A DNA stretch of 40,519 nucleotides from an uncultured Eubacteriales bacterium (lineage in GTDB: Bacteria; Bacillota; Clostridia; Peptostreptococcales; Anaerovoracaceae), in contig UQEW01000011.1 of assembly GCA_900540145.1 (NCBI GenBank), forward strand, positions 1-40,519, in the 5' to 3' direction. The notes beneath the pieces are model-generated. The model did not search any database. It was not told the DNA's origin and saw nothing but the letters and a program-made list of their open reading frames with translations. Position numbers and translations under genes: made by a program. Below are positions 16,156-23,412 of this stretch, one piece after another; position 1 is the stretch's first letter; the number at the start of each line of letters is the position of its first letter.

Positions 16156-16266
16156 ATCCCACGCGGACATTATAACGCCCTCTGTTCTGTTTCTCCGGCG
16201 TTTCAATGGCCGCTTCCGCTGACTTGCGGCAAACCTGCCATACAAATCCCACGCGGACATTATAAC
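16156..16266 (-). repeat. 21-bp direct repeat carrying two -10 boxes upstream of the hydrogenase gene
   Basis: The 21-bp sequence around CCCACGCGGACATTATAAC occurs at 16156-16176 and 16246-16266, exactly 90 bp apart and identical. On the minus strand each copy contains TATAAT followed by the same GC-rich stretch where transcription would start. The distal copy has TTGAAG 17 bases upstream (16282-16287), a good -35. The proximal copy lacks an obvious -35. This could be a duplicated promoter or a regulator site that overlaps the start. Confidence 0.65.
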
Positions 16267-16334
16267 ACTTCTTCTCAAAATCTTCAATCAATATCCTTCA
16301 TAACCTGCTTTGCGCCCCTGGAATGACCGAAAAA

Positions 16335-16453
16335 TGATACTTTTCATAAAAAGCGTAATACAAAGTATACGAAAATCCCGAAAAAGTATGGCGAAATAAT
16401 ACTTTTTTGCAAAAACGGATACTTTGTATCACGTTTTCCTCTCAAAAGTATAT
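16335..16453. repeat. Copy B of the ~120-bp palindromic intergenic element
   Basis: This 119-bp element starts with TGATACTTTT and ends with AAAAGTATAT. The arms AAAGCGTAATACAAAGTAT and ATACTTTGTATCACG flank a central hairpin, AAAAAGTAT with ATACTTTTT. The distance between the central GTAT and ATAC is 9 bases, as in copies A and C. It lies between the kinase terminator and the hydrogenase upstream region. Confidence 0.82.
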
Positions 16454-16502
16454 CCCCCCCTCCGTGGTGAATTCGGCCTTACAGCTTTGCCGTTTTTTCA
16501 GC

Positions 16503-16566
16503 TGACTGCTTGGCTAGTTGACTACTTGGTTAGTTGGCTGCTTGGCTAGTTGACTGCTTGGTTCTG
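16503..16566. repeat. Four tandem 16-bp repeats
   Basis: The unit TGACTGCTTGGCTAGT is repeated four times without gaps (16503, 16519, 16535, 16551), with one to three changes in the later units. It is non-coding and lies 50 bp from element B. Such minisatellites vary in copy number by slipped replication. Confidence 0.85.
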
Positions 16567-16604
16567 AATTTATGCTTTTGCTGCAGCAATATCAAGATGT
16601 CTAT

Positions 16605-16649
16605 GTCGCCGGCATCACTGTCGCTGACATCACTGTCGCCGGCATCACT
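16605..16649. repeat. Three tandem 15-bp repeats
   Basis: GTCGCCGGCATCACT occurs three times in a row; the middle copy differs at two or three bases. The period is a multiple of three, so a small forward reading frame shows VAGIT/VADIT repeats. No ribosome site supports translation. Confidence 0.8.
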
Positions 16650-16660
16650 GAAAAAGCAAT

Positions 16661-16693
16661 AAACAAAAAGAGGCTTGCTCTCACAAGCACTCT
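16661..16693 (-). terminator. Terminator of the two-component operon
   Basis: On the minus strand AGAG, a one-base bulge and GCTTG pair with CAAGC and CTCT around a six-base loop, and a run of five T follows. It is about 40 bases after the kinase stop codon. Confidence 0.85.
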
Positions 16694-16733
16694 TTTGCTT
16701 TCACAGACCTCTTTTTATTTATTTTCATACCTT

Positions 16734-18404
16734 TCATTTTGCTTCTTCCATCATAACAGTTGCTTTGAACAAGTCGCCGTCTATGGTTATTTCAAATACG
16801 CCATTCATTAATTTAGCAAGATCTTTTGCTATGGCAAGGCCTAAACCGCTGCCTTCAGTGTTTCTGGACTCATCGCCCCGTTTAAATCTTTCCATCAACT
16901 CATCAGCAGAAATATTTAGCGGGTCTTTTGAAATATTTTTCACTTCGAGGACAATCATGTCCTTGGAAGTCTCGCTCTTAGCTGCAACTTCATTTATGTT
17001 AATATAAACACGGCTGTTTTCCAAAGCATATTTGGCAACGTTGCCGAGAATGTTCTCTATCACGCGCCACATGAGCTGACCATCGGCCATAACTTTCACA
17101 TTCTCGCAATTATTTTTAATCTGTATATCGAGGCCTCTGCCCAGCAGTTTCTCCTCCATTTCGGCCAGACTTTGACTTATCAAAGATGACAAATCTATGG
17201 CCTCCATATTTACAGGAATAGCACCGGAAGAAGCTTTTGCCGCTTCAAACAAGTTTTCTGTTAAATTTTTAAGTCTTTGAGTCTTTTTGTCTATTATATC
17301 CAAATATTCAGGAGCGTTAGGACTATCAAGTCCTTCCTTTTTCAATAGATCCACATATGAAATCATCGATGTAAGCGGCGTTTTCAAATCATGAGAAACG
17401 TTAGATATAAGGTCAGTCTTCATCCTTTGATTCTTTATCTCATTCTGAACGGCTATGTTTGACGCCTGAGAGATGTCATTTATGTTTGATGCTAATCTGT
17501 CAAGTTCGCCTTTTATGCCTTTTGCGTCTTCTTCTACAGGAATCTTGTATGTCAAATTACCATTTTTAACTTCTTCTACACCCTTTTTTATTCCGTTATA
17601 CTTTTTTACAGTTTTTGGTACAAAAATAAGCATTAGTACAAGCACCACAGGCAATCCGAACCATGTAGCACATAAGAATGCCGCCACAATAAATACTGCA
17701 ATTACCTTGAACAGCAGTTTGTCGCTGCTTTTAAAGCTGCGATATATCGCTAAAAATGCTCCGCCCAGCAAAGACTTTTCCCAAAACTGCTTTGCTTTTA
17801 TCTTTTTTATCAGCGACATAACGCACTGTATGAAGATAAAGGCGCTGACCAACAGTCCGGCGATGCAATAAGTCATCTCTGTCTCTTTAGTAAACACTCC
17901 CGGGTTGTAAAAATACATGTAGTCTGATATTTCTTCCGGTACAGTGCTTTCCCATATGCCAAGATAACCTCCGCTCATCCAAATATCATACAGCATGGCA
18001 ATTATACTGGAAAACCATACTGCCGCTAACGCTGCCACTGTTATCTGTGCTTCGCTCCAAATCTTGTCAAACCAATTTAAATATATTCGGCCTCTTTCAT
18101 CCGTTTTGCTTCTGCCCACCAGAAGAATCATCGCAATCAGCACGCAGGCCATTAAAATTATCAGCAGTATGCCGCCTATACCTACTTGACTCTGTAAGCG
18201 GTCATATCCGTTTTGGTCGATAATGTTGCCTGAATACGTATAATAATCCGCTTCCGGCAAAATTCCATAGGCCCATGACATTGTACCCAGGGCTGCGAAA
18301 ATGCTGCCGGCCACAGCCAGTACAGCTGCTCCGATAGTTGCAAGTCCAAATAAAACTGCGTAGGTTACGCCCTTTCCCCTAGAATTTTTCAATTTTGTAT
18401 CCAA
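16734..18404 (-). CDS. Membrane sensor histidine kinase (556 aa)
   Basis: The N-terminal half holds several membrane segments (about 15-40, 70-95, 115-140, 185-205 and 230-265) with little extracellular sequence. A HAMP-like linker (about 268-320) follows. The dimerisation domain contains the phosphorylated His in SNVSHDLKTPLTSMISYVDL, and the C-terminal ATP-binding domain contains the N box (NILGNVAKYALE) and GSGLGLAIAKDL. The start is a TTG lying inside the end of the regulator gene (26-base overlap), so translation is coupled. The pair resembles VanRS-type systems. The signal is unknown; the PBP and SEDS genes directly upstream suggest a cell-wall signal. Confidence 0.9.
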   Translation of the reverse strand: MDTKLKNSRGKGVTYAVLFGLATIGAAVLAVAGSIFAALGTMSWAYGILPEADYYTYSGNIIDQNGYDRLQSQVGIGGILLIILMACVLIAMILLVGRSKTDERGRIYLNWFDKIWSEAQITVAALAAVWFSSIIAMLYDIWMSGGYLGIWESTVPEEISDYMYFYNPGVFTKETEMTYCIAGLLVSAFIFIQCVMSLIKKIKAKQFWEKSLLGGAFLAIYRSFKSSDKLLFKVIAVFIVAAFLCATWFGLPVVLVLMLIFVPKTVKKYNGIKKGVEEVKNGNLTYKIPVEEDAKGIKGELDRLASNINDISQASNIAVQNEIKNQRMKTDLISNVSHDLKTPLTSMISYVDLLKKEGLDSPNAPEYLDIIDKKTQRLKNLTENLFEAAKASSGAIPVNMEAIDLSSLISQSLAEMEEKLLGRGLDIQIKNNCENVKVMADGQLMWRVIENILGNVAKYALENSRVYININEVAAKSETSKDMIVLEVKNISKDPLNISADELMERFKRGDESRNTEGSGLGLAIAKDLAKLMNGVFEITIDGDLFKATVMMEEAK

Positions 18405-19095
18405 TACCCCACACCACCTTTAAATATCTGGGATTTTTCGGGTCTATCTCAATTTTTTCTCTTATTCTCCTTATATGTACGGCTACGGTGTTTTCCGGGC
18501 TGAAAGCCGGCTCATTCCATACAGCTTCATATATCTGGTCTATGCTGTAAACCCGGCCCGCGTTTTCCGTCAAAAGCTTAAGGATTCCAAACTCAATCGG
18601 CGTCACTACAACCTGTTCTCCATCCAAAGTAACACTCTTTTCATTATCGTCCACAACTAATCCCCCTGACTTGTAGACACCTGATTGAGAAGGACTTCCC
18701 GCCATACTGCCCAGGTTCACATAACGTCTCAGCTGCGACTTTACCCTGGCTATCAGTTCCAGCGGATTAAAAGGCTTGGTCACATAGTCATCAGCGCCTA
18801 CGTTCAGACCCGTAATTTTATCGTAGTCCTCTGACTTTGCAGAAAGCATGATTATAGGAATATTCTTATCCTCTCTTATTTTCATCGTCGCCTGAATACC
18901 GTCCATCTTCGGCATCATCACGTCCATAATGATAAGCTGCAGGTTCTCCCTTTTAGCAATTTTAAGAGCCTCTTCCCCATCAAAGGCTTTAAATACGTTG
19001 TACCCCTCATTACGTAAATAAATTTCAATAGCCCCTGCTATCTCTTTATCATCATCGCAAACCATGATGTTGATTTTTTGAGGATTATTCATCAA
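18379..19095 (-). CDS. OmpR/PhoB-family response regulator (about 238 aa)
   Basis: The receiver domain (about 8-125) has the acidic pair in VCDDDKE, the phosphorylated Asp in LIIMDVMMPKMDG and the Lys in YVTKPFNPLEL. A winged-helix DNA-binding domain (about 145-238) ends with ARG-type recognition helix VAVHIRRIREKIE and YLKVVWGIGYKIEKF. A TTG at 19095 lies 8 bases from AAGGAG and an ATG one codon later lies 11 bases away, so either could be the start. The gene overlaps the kinase by 26 bases. Two TTCTTAC repeats 11 bp apart lie upstream and are probable binding sites for this protein. Confidence 0.92.
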   Translation of the reverse strand: MMNNPQKINIMVCDDDKEIAGAIEIYLRNEGYNVFKAFDGEEALKIAKRENLQLIIMDVMMPKMDGIQATMKIREDKNIPIIMLSAKSEDYDKITGLNVGADDYVTKPFNPLELIARVKSQLRRYVNLGSMAGSPSQSGVYKSGGLVVDDNEKSVTLDGEQVVVTPIEFGILKLLTENAGRVYSIDQIYEAVWNEPAFSPENTVAVHIRRIREKIEIDPKNPRYLKVVWGIGYKIEKF

Positions 19096-19138
19096 ATCAT
19101 CTTCTCCTTTCGCCTTACAACTACATAATAAGGGCTCA

Positions 19139-19179
19139 TTTTTACAAAAGAGCCCATTTATTTCTTACAAAATTCTTAC
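19139..19179. promoter_or_regulatory. Phased TTACA-type repeats, probable regulator binding site
   Basis: TTCTTAC occurs at 19162 and 19173, exactly 11 bp apart, and a related TTTTTACA lies 23 bp away at 19139. OmpR/PhoB-type regulators bind direct repeats with about 11-bp spacing. The site is about 70-85 bp upstream of the regulator gene, which would suit autoregulation. A GGGCTC/GAGCCC hairpin (19132-19155) overlaps this area and may end the PBP transcript. Confidence 0.55.
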
Positions 19180-19219
19180 CATTAAACGCAATTTTTAAAT
19201 TGCTCCTTTTGCCAATTCA

Positions 19220-20527
19220 TCAATCAGAAATCAGGGACTGCAATACTTTGTTAGCTACAGGACCTGCCACAGACGAACCATAACCGCCGTTTTCAACGCA
19301 CACTATGAACGCATAGTCCCCTGAAAAACCGCAGAACCAGGCGTCCGGCACTGTGCCTTTTGCTCCTTCTGCCGTACCTGACTTGGCGTGAAGCTCAAGT
19401 CCCGGATAATTGCCATCGCCGTAATTGCTTATCACATTGTTCCTCATCATTTCTTTAAGCTGCGCCGCTGTATCGCTGCTTAAAAGTTCTACTTGATCAG
19501 AACCGGTTCCCTCAAGCAGATAAGGCTCGGCAGCAGTACCTCCGCCTGCAATTGCTCCCACATAAACCATCATCGACAGCGGATTAACCTGGTCTTCAAA
19601 CTGTCCTACGCCTGCCCATCCCAAGTTATAATCATAAGTATCAAAATTAAAACTTCCTGCCTTGCTCTTTATTCCATTGATATCATAGGACGAAGTAAGG
19701 CCTAGCTGCTCAACAGTTTGATTCATTATGTCGCTTCCAAGCTCTACTGCCAATGATGCATAGGCGCAGTTACACGAGTTTGAAAGAGCGCTATAGATGT
19801 TCACGGTGCCATGAGCGCTTGAGCAAGTTATCTTCTCTCCATCTATAGTATAACTTCCCGTACATCTAAAGGACCAATCGTCTATACCCTGAATATTCTC
19901 AAGAGCGGCCTTAGTAGTTACCAATTTAAAGATGGAGCCCGGCGTATCTGCTGAAGAAAGCACCTTGTTTATGTAGGTTCCCGATTCAGCTTCAACGCTT
20001 TGATTATCTGCTTCAGGGTCTAATGAAGGGTTGCTGGTCATACAGATTATCTCTCCCGTTCTCCAATTGTAAACTCCGACCAGACCGTTTCTTCCGTTCA
20101 AAGCTTCATATGCTGTCTTGGATACATCTCCATCTATAGTCAAGTTAAGAGTTCTGTTATCCAAAAAAATGGAACCGTTAGTACCGGTTATGAAATTATA
20201 TCCGATGATATCGCTGCGAAACGCATAATTTACTGCCGTAGAAATATTCATGTTTTTATCGCCTACTACATGAAAAGTTCCTCGTCTGATGCCTTCGTCT
20301 TCATTGTAGTGAGGTCCCTCTTCGTCGTTCTCTAAAAGTACGTTTCCGTTTCTGTCATAGACAGTACCTACAGCAAGGCGGCCTTGGCTGTAAACATGAG
20401 CGTTGGCATAAAACGAAGCCCAATCGTCTCCATGTATTGCCAGTTTGGCTATAAATACGCACAAACCGATTATCAAAACCGCAGCTAAAGCTATACACAT
20501 CAATGCTCTTCCTTCAAGTTTCTTCAT
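19220..20527 (-). CDS. Class B penicillin-binding protein, transpeptidase (435 aa)
   Basis: This D,D-transpeptidase cross-links peptidoglycan. One N-terminal membrane anchor (about 9-31) is followed by a short linker domain and the transpeptidase domain. The active-site motifs are SIFK (S198-K201), SCN (251-253) and KSGT (382-385). It is shorter than PBP2 or FtsI (600-700 aa) and resembles the PbpA/PBP-I type found next to FtsW-like genes in Firmicutes. Its start overlaps the SEDS gene by four bases (ATGA), so the two are translationally coupled and should form a SEDS-bPBP pair. The TSS- and VanRS-like genes downstream suggest wall-stress control. Confidence 0.93.
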   Translation of the reverse strand: MKKLEGRALMCIALAAVLIIGLCVFIAKLAIHGDDWASFYANAHVYSQGRLAVGTVYDRNGNVLLENDEEGPHYNEDEGIRRGTFHVVGDKNMNISTAVNYAFRSDIIGYNFITGTNGSIFLDNRTLNLTIDGDVSKTAYEALNGRNGLVGVYNWRTGEIICMTSNPSLDPEADNQSVEAESGTYINKVLSSADTPGSIFKLVTTKAALENIQGIDDWSFRCTGSYTIDGEKITCSSAHGTVNIYSALSNSCNCAYASLAVELGSDIMNQTVEQLGLTSSYDINGIKSKAGSFNFDTYDYNLGWAGVGQFEDQVNPLSMMVYVGAIAGGGTAAEPYLLEGTGSDQVELLSSDTAAQLKEMMRNNVISNYGDGNYPGLELHAKSGTAEGAKGTVPDAWFCGFSGDYAFIVCVENGGYGSSVAGPVANKVLQSLISD

Positions 20528-22314
20528 GCTCTACCACCTGCCTTTACCGCAATGCTGGCTCTTTCCCGAGTGTCCGCAGCTTTTAAAAACGCCAATAGCG
20601 CCCACGATACGGTCATACTGGTACCTCCATTGGACACAAACGGAAAAGTAACCCCTGTAAACGGGAACAGATCTACGCTTCCAAATACGTTGAGCATGGT
20701 CTGAAATATAAACATGGACATAGCTCCGCAAGCTGCTATGGTATAAAAAGTAGAACGTCCGGCCAGTATGGAGCGGTAAGCAAACAACGACAAAGTTACA
20801 ATGGAAAGCACCGCCAGCACAGCGATTATAAGACCCCATTCCTCAATAAGCATGCCGAATACCATGTCTGTGTCTGCAGCCGGGACACTTTCCAGCCATC
20901 CTTCTCCTGCGCCTACACCTACCATACCTCCGCTGGCAGCTGCGCTCATTGTGCGGCTTTGCTGAAATCCTGCTGCATCTACTATGTCAGGATCCCATAC
21001 ATGCCCCCAAGAGGCAAATCTGTTGGCCACATAAGGTCTAAACCTGAGCACCATGAAACCTGCAACGGCTGCTGCACCGATCGTCAGGAACAATTTAGAA
21101 AAATCGCCGCTTCTGAGAAACGATATTATCAAAAATGTTACGAAAAATATTATAGCTGTGCCGAAGTCTCCCATAAGTCCTAGGCATCCAAAGCAGAAAG
21201 CGGAAAACAGCATAAATATAAACAAATTTTTTCTCTGAAACAGCTCATCCAAAGTTGCTGCTCCTATCCATATAAAAGCAACTTTTACAATCTCGGAAGG
21301 TTGAAAAGAAAAGCCGCCTATGGATAACCAGTTTTTAGCCCCGTATCCGAACGTTCCCAAGGCCAGATTAGCTATGAGAAGCAAAATTGCGCCGACTAAG
21401 ATCACTACTTTTAAAGCTTTTGTTCTTTCCAAATTTCTAAGAATTATACACATTACCACCATTGCGATTATGCCCATCACGGCAGCAATTAGCTGCTTCA
21501 GCATGCTTTCCGGCGCTGAAGAACCCACCACCGCCAGGCTTAGCGTTGTGAGGAAAAATGCTATGGTTTCCATTTCAAAAGCAGTGTTTCCCAAATGTTT
21601 CATTACGCCTACATAAACCCACATTGCTAGCATAAGGCCTCCGATGGCTATGCAGACTTCATCCATATATTCATTGCCAAGGGCTATACTGAGCTGGAAT
21701 GCTGTAAGAAGTTGGAATAACGTCAGTGCCGCAAGAGACGGGCCTGCAGACATAAACTGAGTATCAGATCTTCTCATAGCAATATTGTTATTTTTCTCTT
21801 CCAAGCTTATGGGAAGCAGTGTCATCTCTGTCGCCCCTGCTCTAAGAACGTCTCCATATTCTATTTCTACAGGTCCACTTAGCTCTCCGCCTTTCTTTGC
21901 ACGCCTTGAATGTCTTCCCTCGCTTATCTTTTCTTCATTAAGATATGTTCCGTTTTTAGAGCCCAAATCTCTATATATCCATTTACCCCTAGTGTCTCTC
22001 ATCAGTATACCGTGGTTCCTTGAAAGCGTATTGTCTTCTACAGATATATCGCAGCTCTTTGAACGTCCTATAACGCTTTCCCAATGGGTTATAGGCACGC
22101 TGGTTTCTTTCCAGTCCAAAGGGGCTCCTTCTGAGTCAGTCCTATATGTTCTCAAATGCATATAGGCCCATACTTCAGCAGGGTTCTTTGTTCTGAGGAG
22201 AGAGGCTATGGCTCTTACTAAAATAAAAATGGCGAGCACAACAAAAACCCACCGAACAAGTTCAGTAAAAACGCTCGCCATTTCAAAATCTCCATTTAAA
22301 AAATCGAAATTCAT
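20524..22314 (-). CDS. FHA domain fused to an FtsW/RodA/SpoVE-type SEDS glycosyltransferase (596 aa)
   Basis: A first membrane segment (about 18-40) is followed by a cytoplasmic FHA domain (about 75-165). Its canonical residues are G83-R84, S98 with H101, and SKNGTY (119-124), which bind phosphothreonine. The remainder (about 190-580) is a SEDS polymerase with about ten membrane segments and the family motifs GGFSFQPSEIVKVAFI, GDFGTAIIFF, FVSNGGTSM and AAASGGMVGVGAGEG. SEDS proteins polymerise lipid II. The FHA part suggests control by Ser/Thr kinase phosphorylation. A GTATATGT spacer leads from AAAGG to the ATG at 22314; an in-frame ATG at 22281 also has GGAG 8 bases upstream. It is coupled to the PBP downstream. 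Confidence 0.92.
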   Translation of the reverse strand: MNFDFLNGDFEMASVFTELVRWVFVVLAIFILVRAIASLLRTKNPAEVWAYMHLRTYRTDSEGAPLDWKETSVPITHWESVIGRSKSCDISVEDNTLSRNHGILMRDTRGKWIYRDLGSKNGTYLNEEKISEGRHSRRAKKGGELSGPVEIEYGDVLRAGATEMTLLPISLEEKNNNIAMRRSDTQFMSAGPSLAALTLFQLLTAFQLSIALGNEYMDEVCIAIGGLMLAMWVYVGVMKHLGNTAFEMETIAFFLTTLSLAVVGSSAPESMLKQLIAAVMGIIAMVVMCIILRNLERTKALKVVILVGAILLLIANLALGTFGYGAKNWLSIGGFSFQPSEIVKVAFIWIGAATLDELFQRKNLFIFMLFSAFCFGCLGLMGDFGTAIIFFVTFLIISFLRSGDFSKLFLTIGAAAVAGFMVLRFRPYVANRFASWGHVWDPDIVDAAGFQQSRTMSAAASGGMVGVGAGEGWLESVPAADTDMVFGMLIEEWGLIIAVLAVLSIVTLSLFAYRSILAGRSTFYTIAACGAMSMFIFQTMLNVFGSVDLFPFTGVTFPFVSNGGTSMTVSWALLAFLKAADTRERASIAVKAGGRA

Positions 22315-22431
22315 ACATATACCTTTCTGATAAATAATCTCAAATCTAATTTCCTGCTTTTAACCCATAATGGTATTGTACCACAATAATTCAAAAAGCA
22401 AAAGGGAAAGGCATATATGAAAAAATGTGTT

Positions 22432-23247
22432 TTAGTGTCCTCCGCAGGAATGACCTCCCTCGTGACCGCCATGTCCACCGCATGAATGTCCATGCTCGTG
22501 ATCGTGATGATTGCACTGTACGTCAGGATCGTATCCCAATTCGCCCTTCAGAAGCGCCGAAACTGCATCGTCTGCGCTGCCGGTAACTCCTCCGTAAAGC
22601 TGAATTCCTGCCTCTGCCAAAGCAGTCCTGGCTCCGCCGCCGATTCCTCCGCAAATAAGAGTTCCAACTCCGTTTTCTTTTAAGAAACCTGCCAAAGCTC
22701 CATGGCCGCTTTCTCCTGTGTCAAGAAGCGTCGTTCCCGTTACTTTACCATCCTCAACGTCATACACTTTAAACTGCTCAGTATGTCCAAAATGTTGGAA
22801 TACCTGACCGTTTTCATAAGTTACAGCTATTTTCATTTTACTACCTCCGCTGAAATTTATTTTTTGTTTTATTTCTCTGTGCCTTTTACATCCGCCGCAC
22901 ATGCATATCTGCTCACTGCCGTCACACAGCATATAGCTACCGCCCTGTATTACCAGTGTTTTTCCTTCTACCAGCGCTTCCGCAATCTTTTTTCTAGCTT
23001 TATTATAAATGCTCTGAACTGTAGTCCTGGCAACGTTCATATACCGGCTACATTCTTCCTGCGAAAAGCCTTCTTTATCTATTAGTCTCACGGTTTCATA
23101 CTCATCAACGGTCATCATTACAGCCTTTTCTGAAAAGGCATTCTCATGACAGTCTGCGCACTGATTGTCAGTACCCACAGTCTCCGGTCCAAACACAGTA
23201 TAAGCAGGCATACTGCATACTTTTCGGCATTTTCTTGGTCTTGGCAT
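22432..23247 (-). CDS. DUF134 HTH protein fused to a NifX/NifB-type domain with a His/Cys-rich tail (271 aa)
   Basis: The N-terminal part (1-100) is DUF134: a PRPRKCRKVC start, a CADCHE cysteine pair and a sigma-70 region-4-like helix-turn-helix (EGFSQEECSRYMNVARTTVQ). A CxCxxC-like patch (ICMCGGC) follows. Residues about 135-235 match the dinitrogenase iron-molybdenum cofactor biosynthesis fold (MKIAVTYENGQVFQHFGHTE, TLICGGIGGGA), which binds metal clusters. The tail is almost only His, Cys and Gly (HHDHEHGHSCGGHGG). The start is at 23247: GGAGG lies 8 bases before this ATG and overlaps the ATG at 23262, which is therefore unlikely. It is not near nif genes, so metal handling and self-regulation are more likely than nitrogen fixation. 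Confidence 0.88.
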   Translation of the reverse strand: MPRPRKCRKVCSMPAYTVFGPETVGTDNQCADCHENAFSEKAVMMTVDEYETVRLIDKEGFSQEECSRYMNVARTTVQSIYNKARKKIAEALVEGKTLVIQGGSYMLCDGSEQICMCGGCKRHREIKQKINFSGGSKMKIAVTYENGQVFQHFGHTEQFKVYDVEDGKVTGTTLLDTGESGHGALAGFLKENGVGTLICGGIGGGARTALAEAGIQLYGGVTGSADDAVSALLKGELGYDPDVQCNHHDHEHGHSCGGHGGHEGGHSCGGH

Positions 23248-23280
23248 ATAATCATCCTCCATTTATTTATATTATACCTA

Positions 23281-23300
23281 TTATTGACATATGTCAATAA
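23281..23300. promoter_or_regulatory. Perfect 20-bp palindromic operator over the DUF134-NifX promoter
   Basis: TTATTGACATATGTCAATAA is a perfect palindrome 33 bases upstream of the DUF134 start. It contains TTGACA (the -35 consensus) on both strands, followed on the minus strand by an AT-rich -10 (TAATAT at 17 bases or TATAAT at 15). A repressor bound here would block RNA polymerase. Confidence 0.65.
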
Positions 23301-23340
23301 TCTAAACCACATTCCTACACATTTTTATTATAAAACCATA

Positions 23341-23369
23341 TTGAAATTAAAAATAAACAGTAATAAAAT
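23341..23369 (+). promoter_or_regulatory. Promoter of the frameshifted surface-protein gene
   Basis: TTGAAA (-35) and TAAAAT (-10) are separated by 17 bases. Each is one or two bases from consensus. The predicted start is near 23376, about 37 bases before the ATG at 23413. Confidence 0.65.
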
Positions 23370-23412
23370 ATTCTCGTTATATTTATAAAAAAGAAGGAGT
23401 TTGTATTTTAAA

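Noticed and set aside
16156..16266. Two identical repeats that might be the start of a CRISPR array
   Set aside because: Only two copies, 69 bp between them, no third unit and no cas genes. The repeat contains a -10 box, so a promoter duplication fits better.
16503..16566. GG-N10-GC spacing in each 16-bp tandem unit, resembling a row of sigma-54 promoters
   Set aside because: The bases around GG and GC do not match TGGCAC or TTGCT well, the spacing follows from the repeat period, and no plus-strand gene lies downstream.
16572..16811. Short forward reading frame with VAGIT/VADIT repeats
   Set aside because: It arises because the 15-bp repeat is a multiple of three. It lacks a ribosome site and runs into the antisense of the kinase gene.
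22432..23247. Nitrogen-fixation role for the NifX-like domain
   Set aside because: No nif structural or cofactor genes are nearby, and DUF134-NifX proteins are widespread in non-fixing anaerobes.
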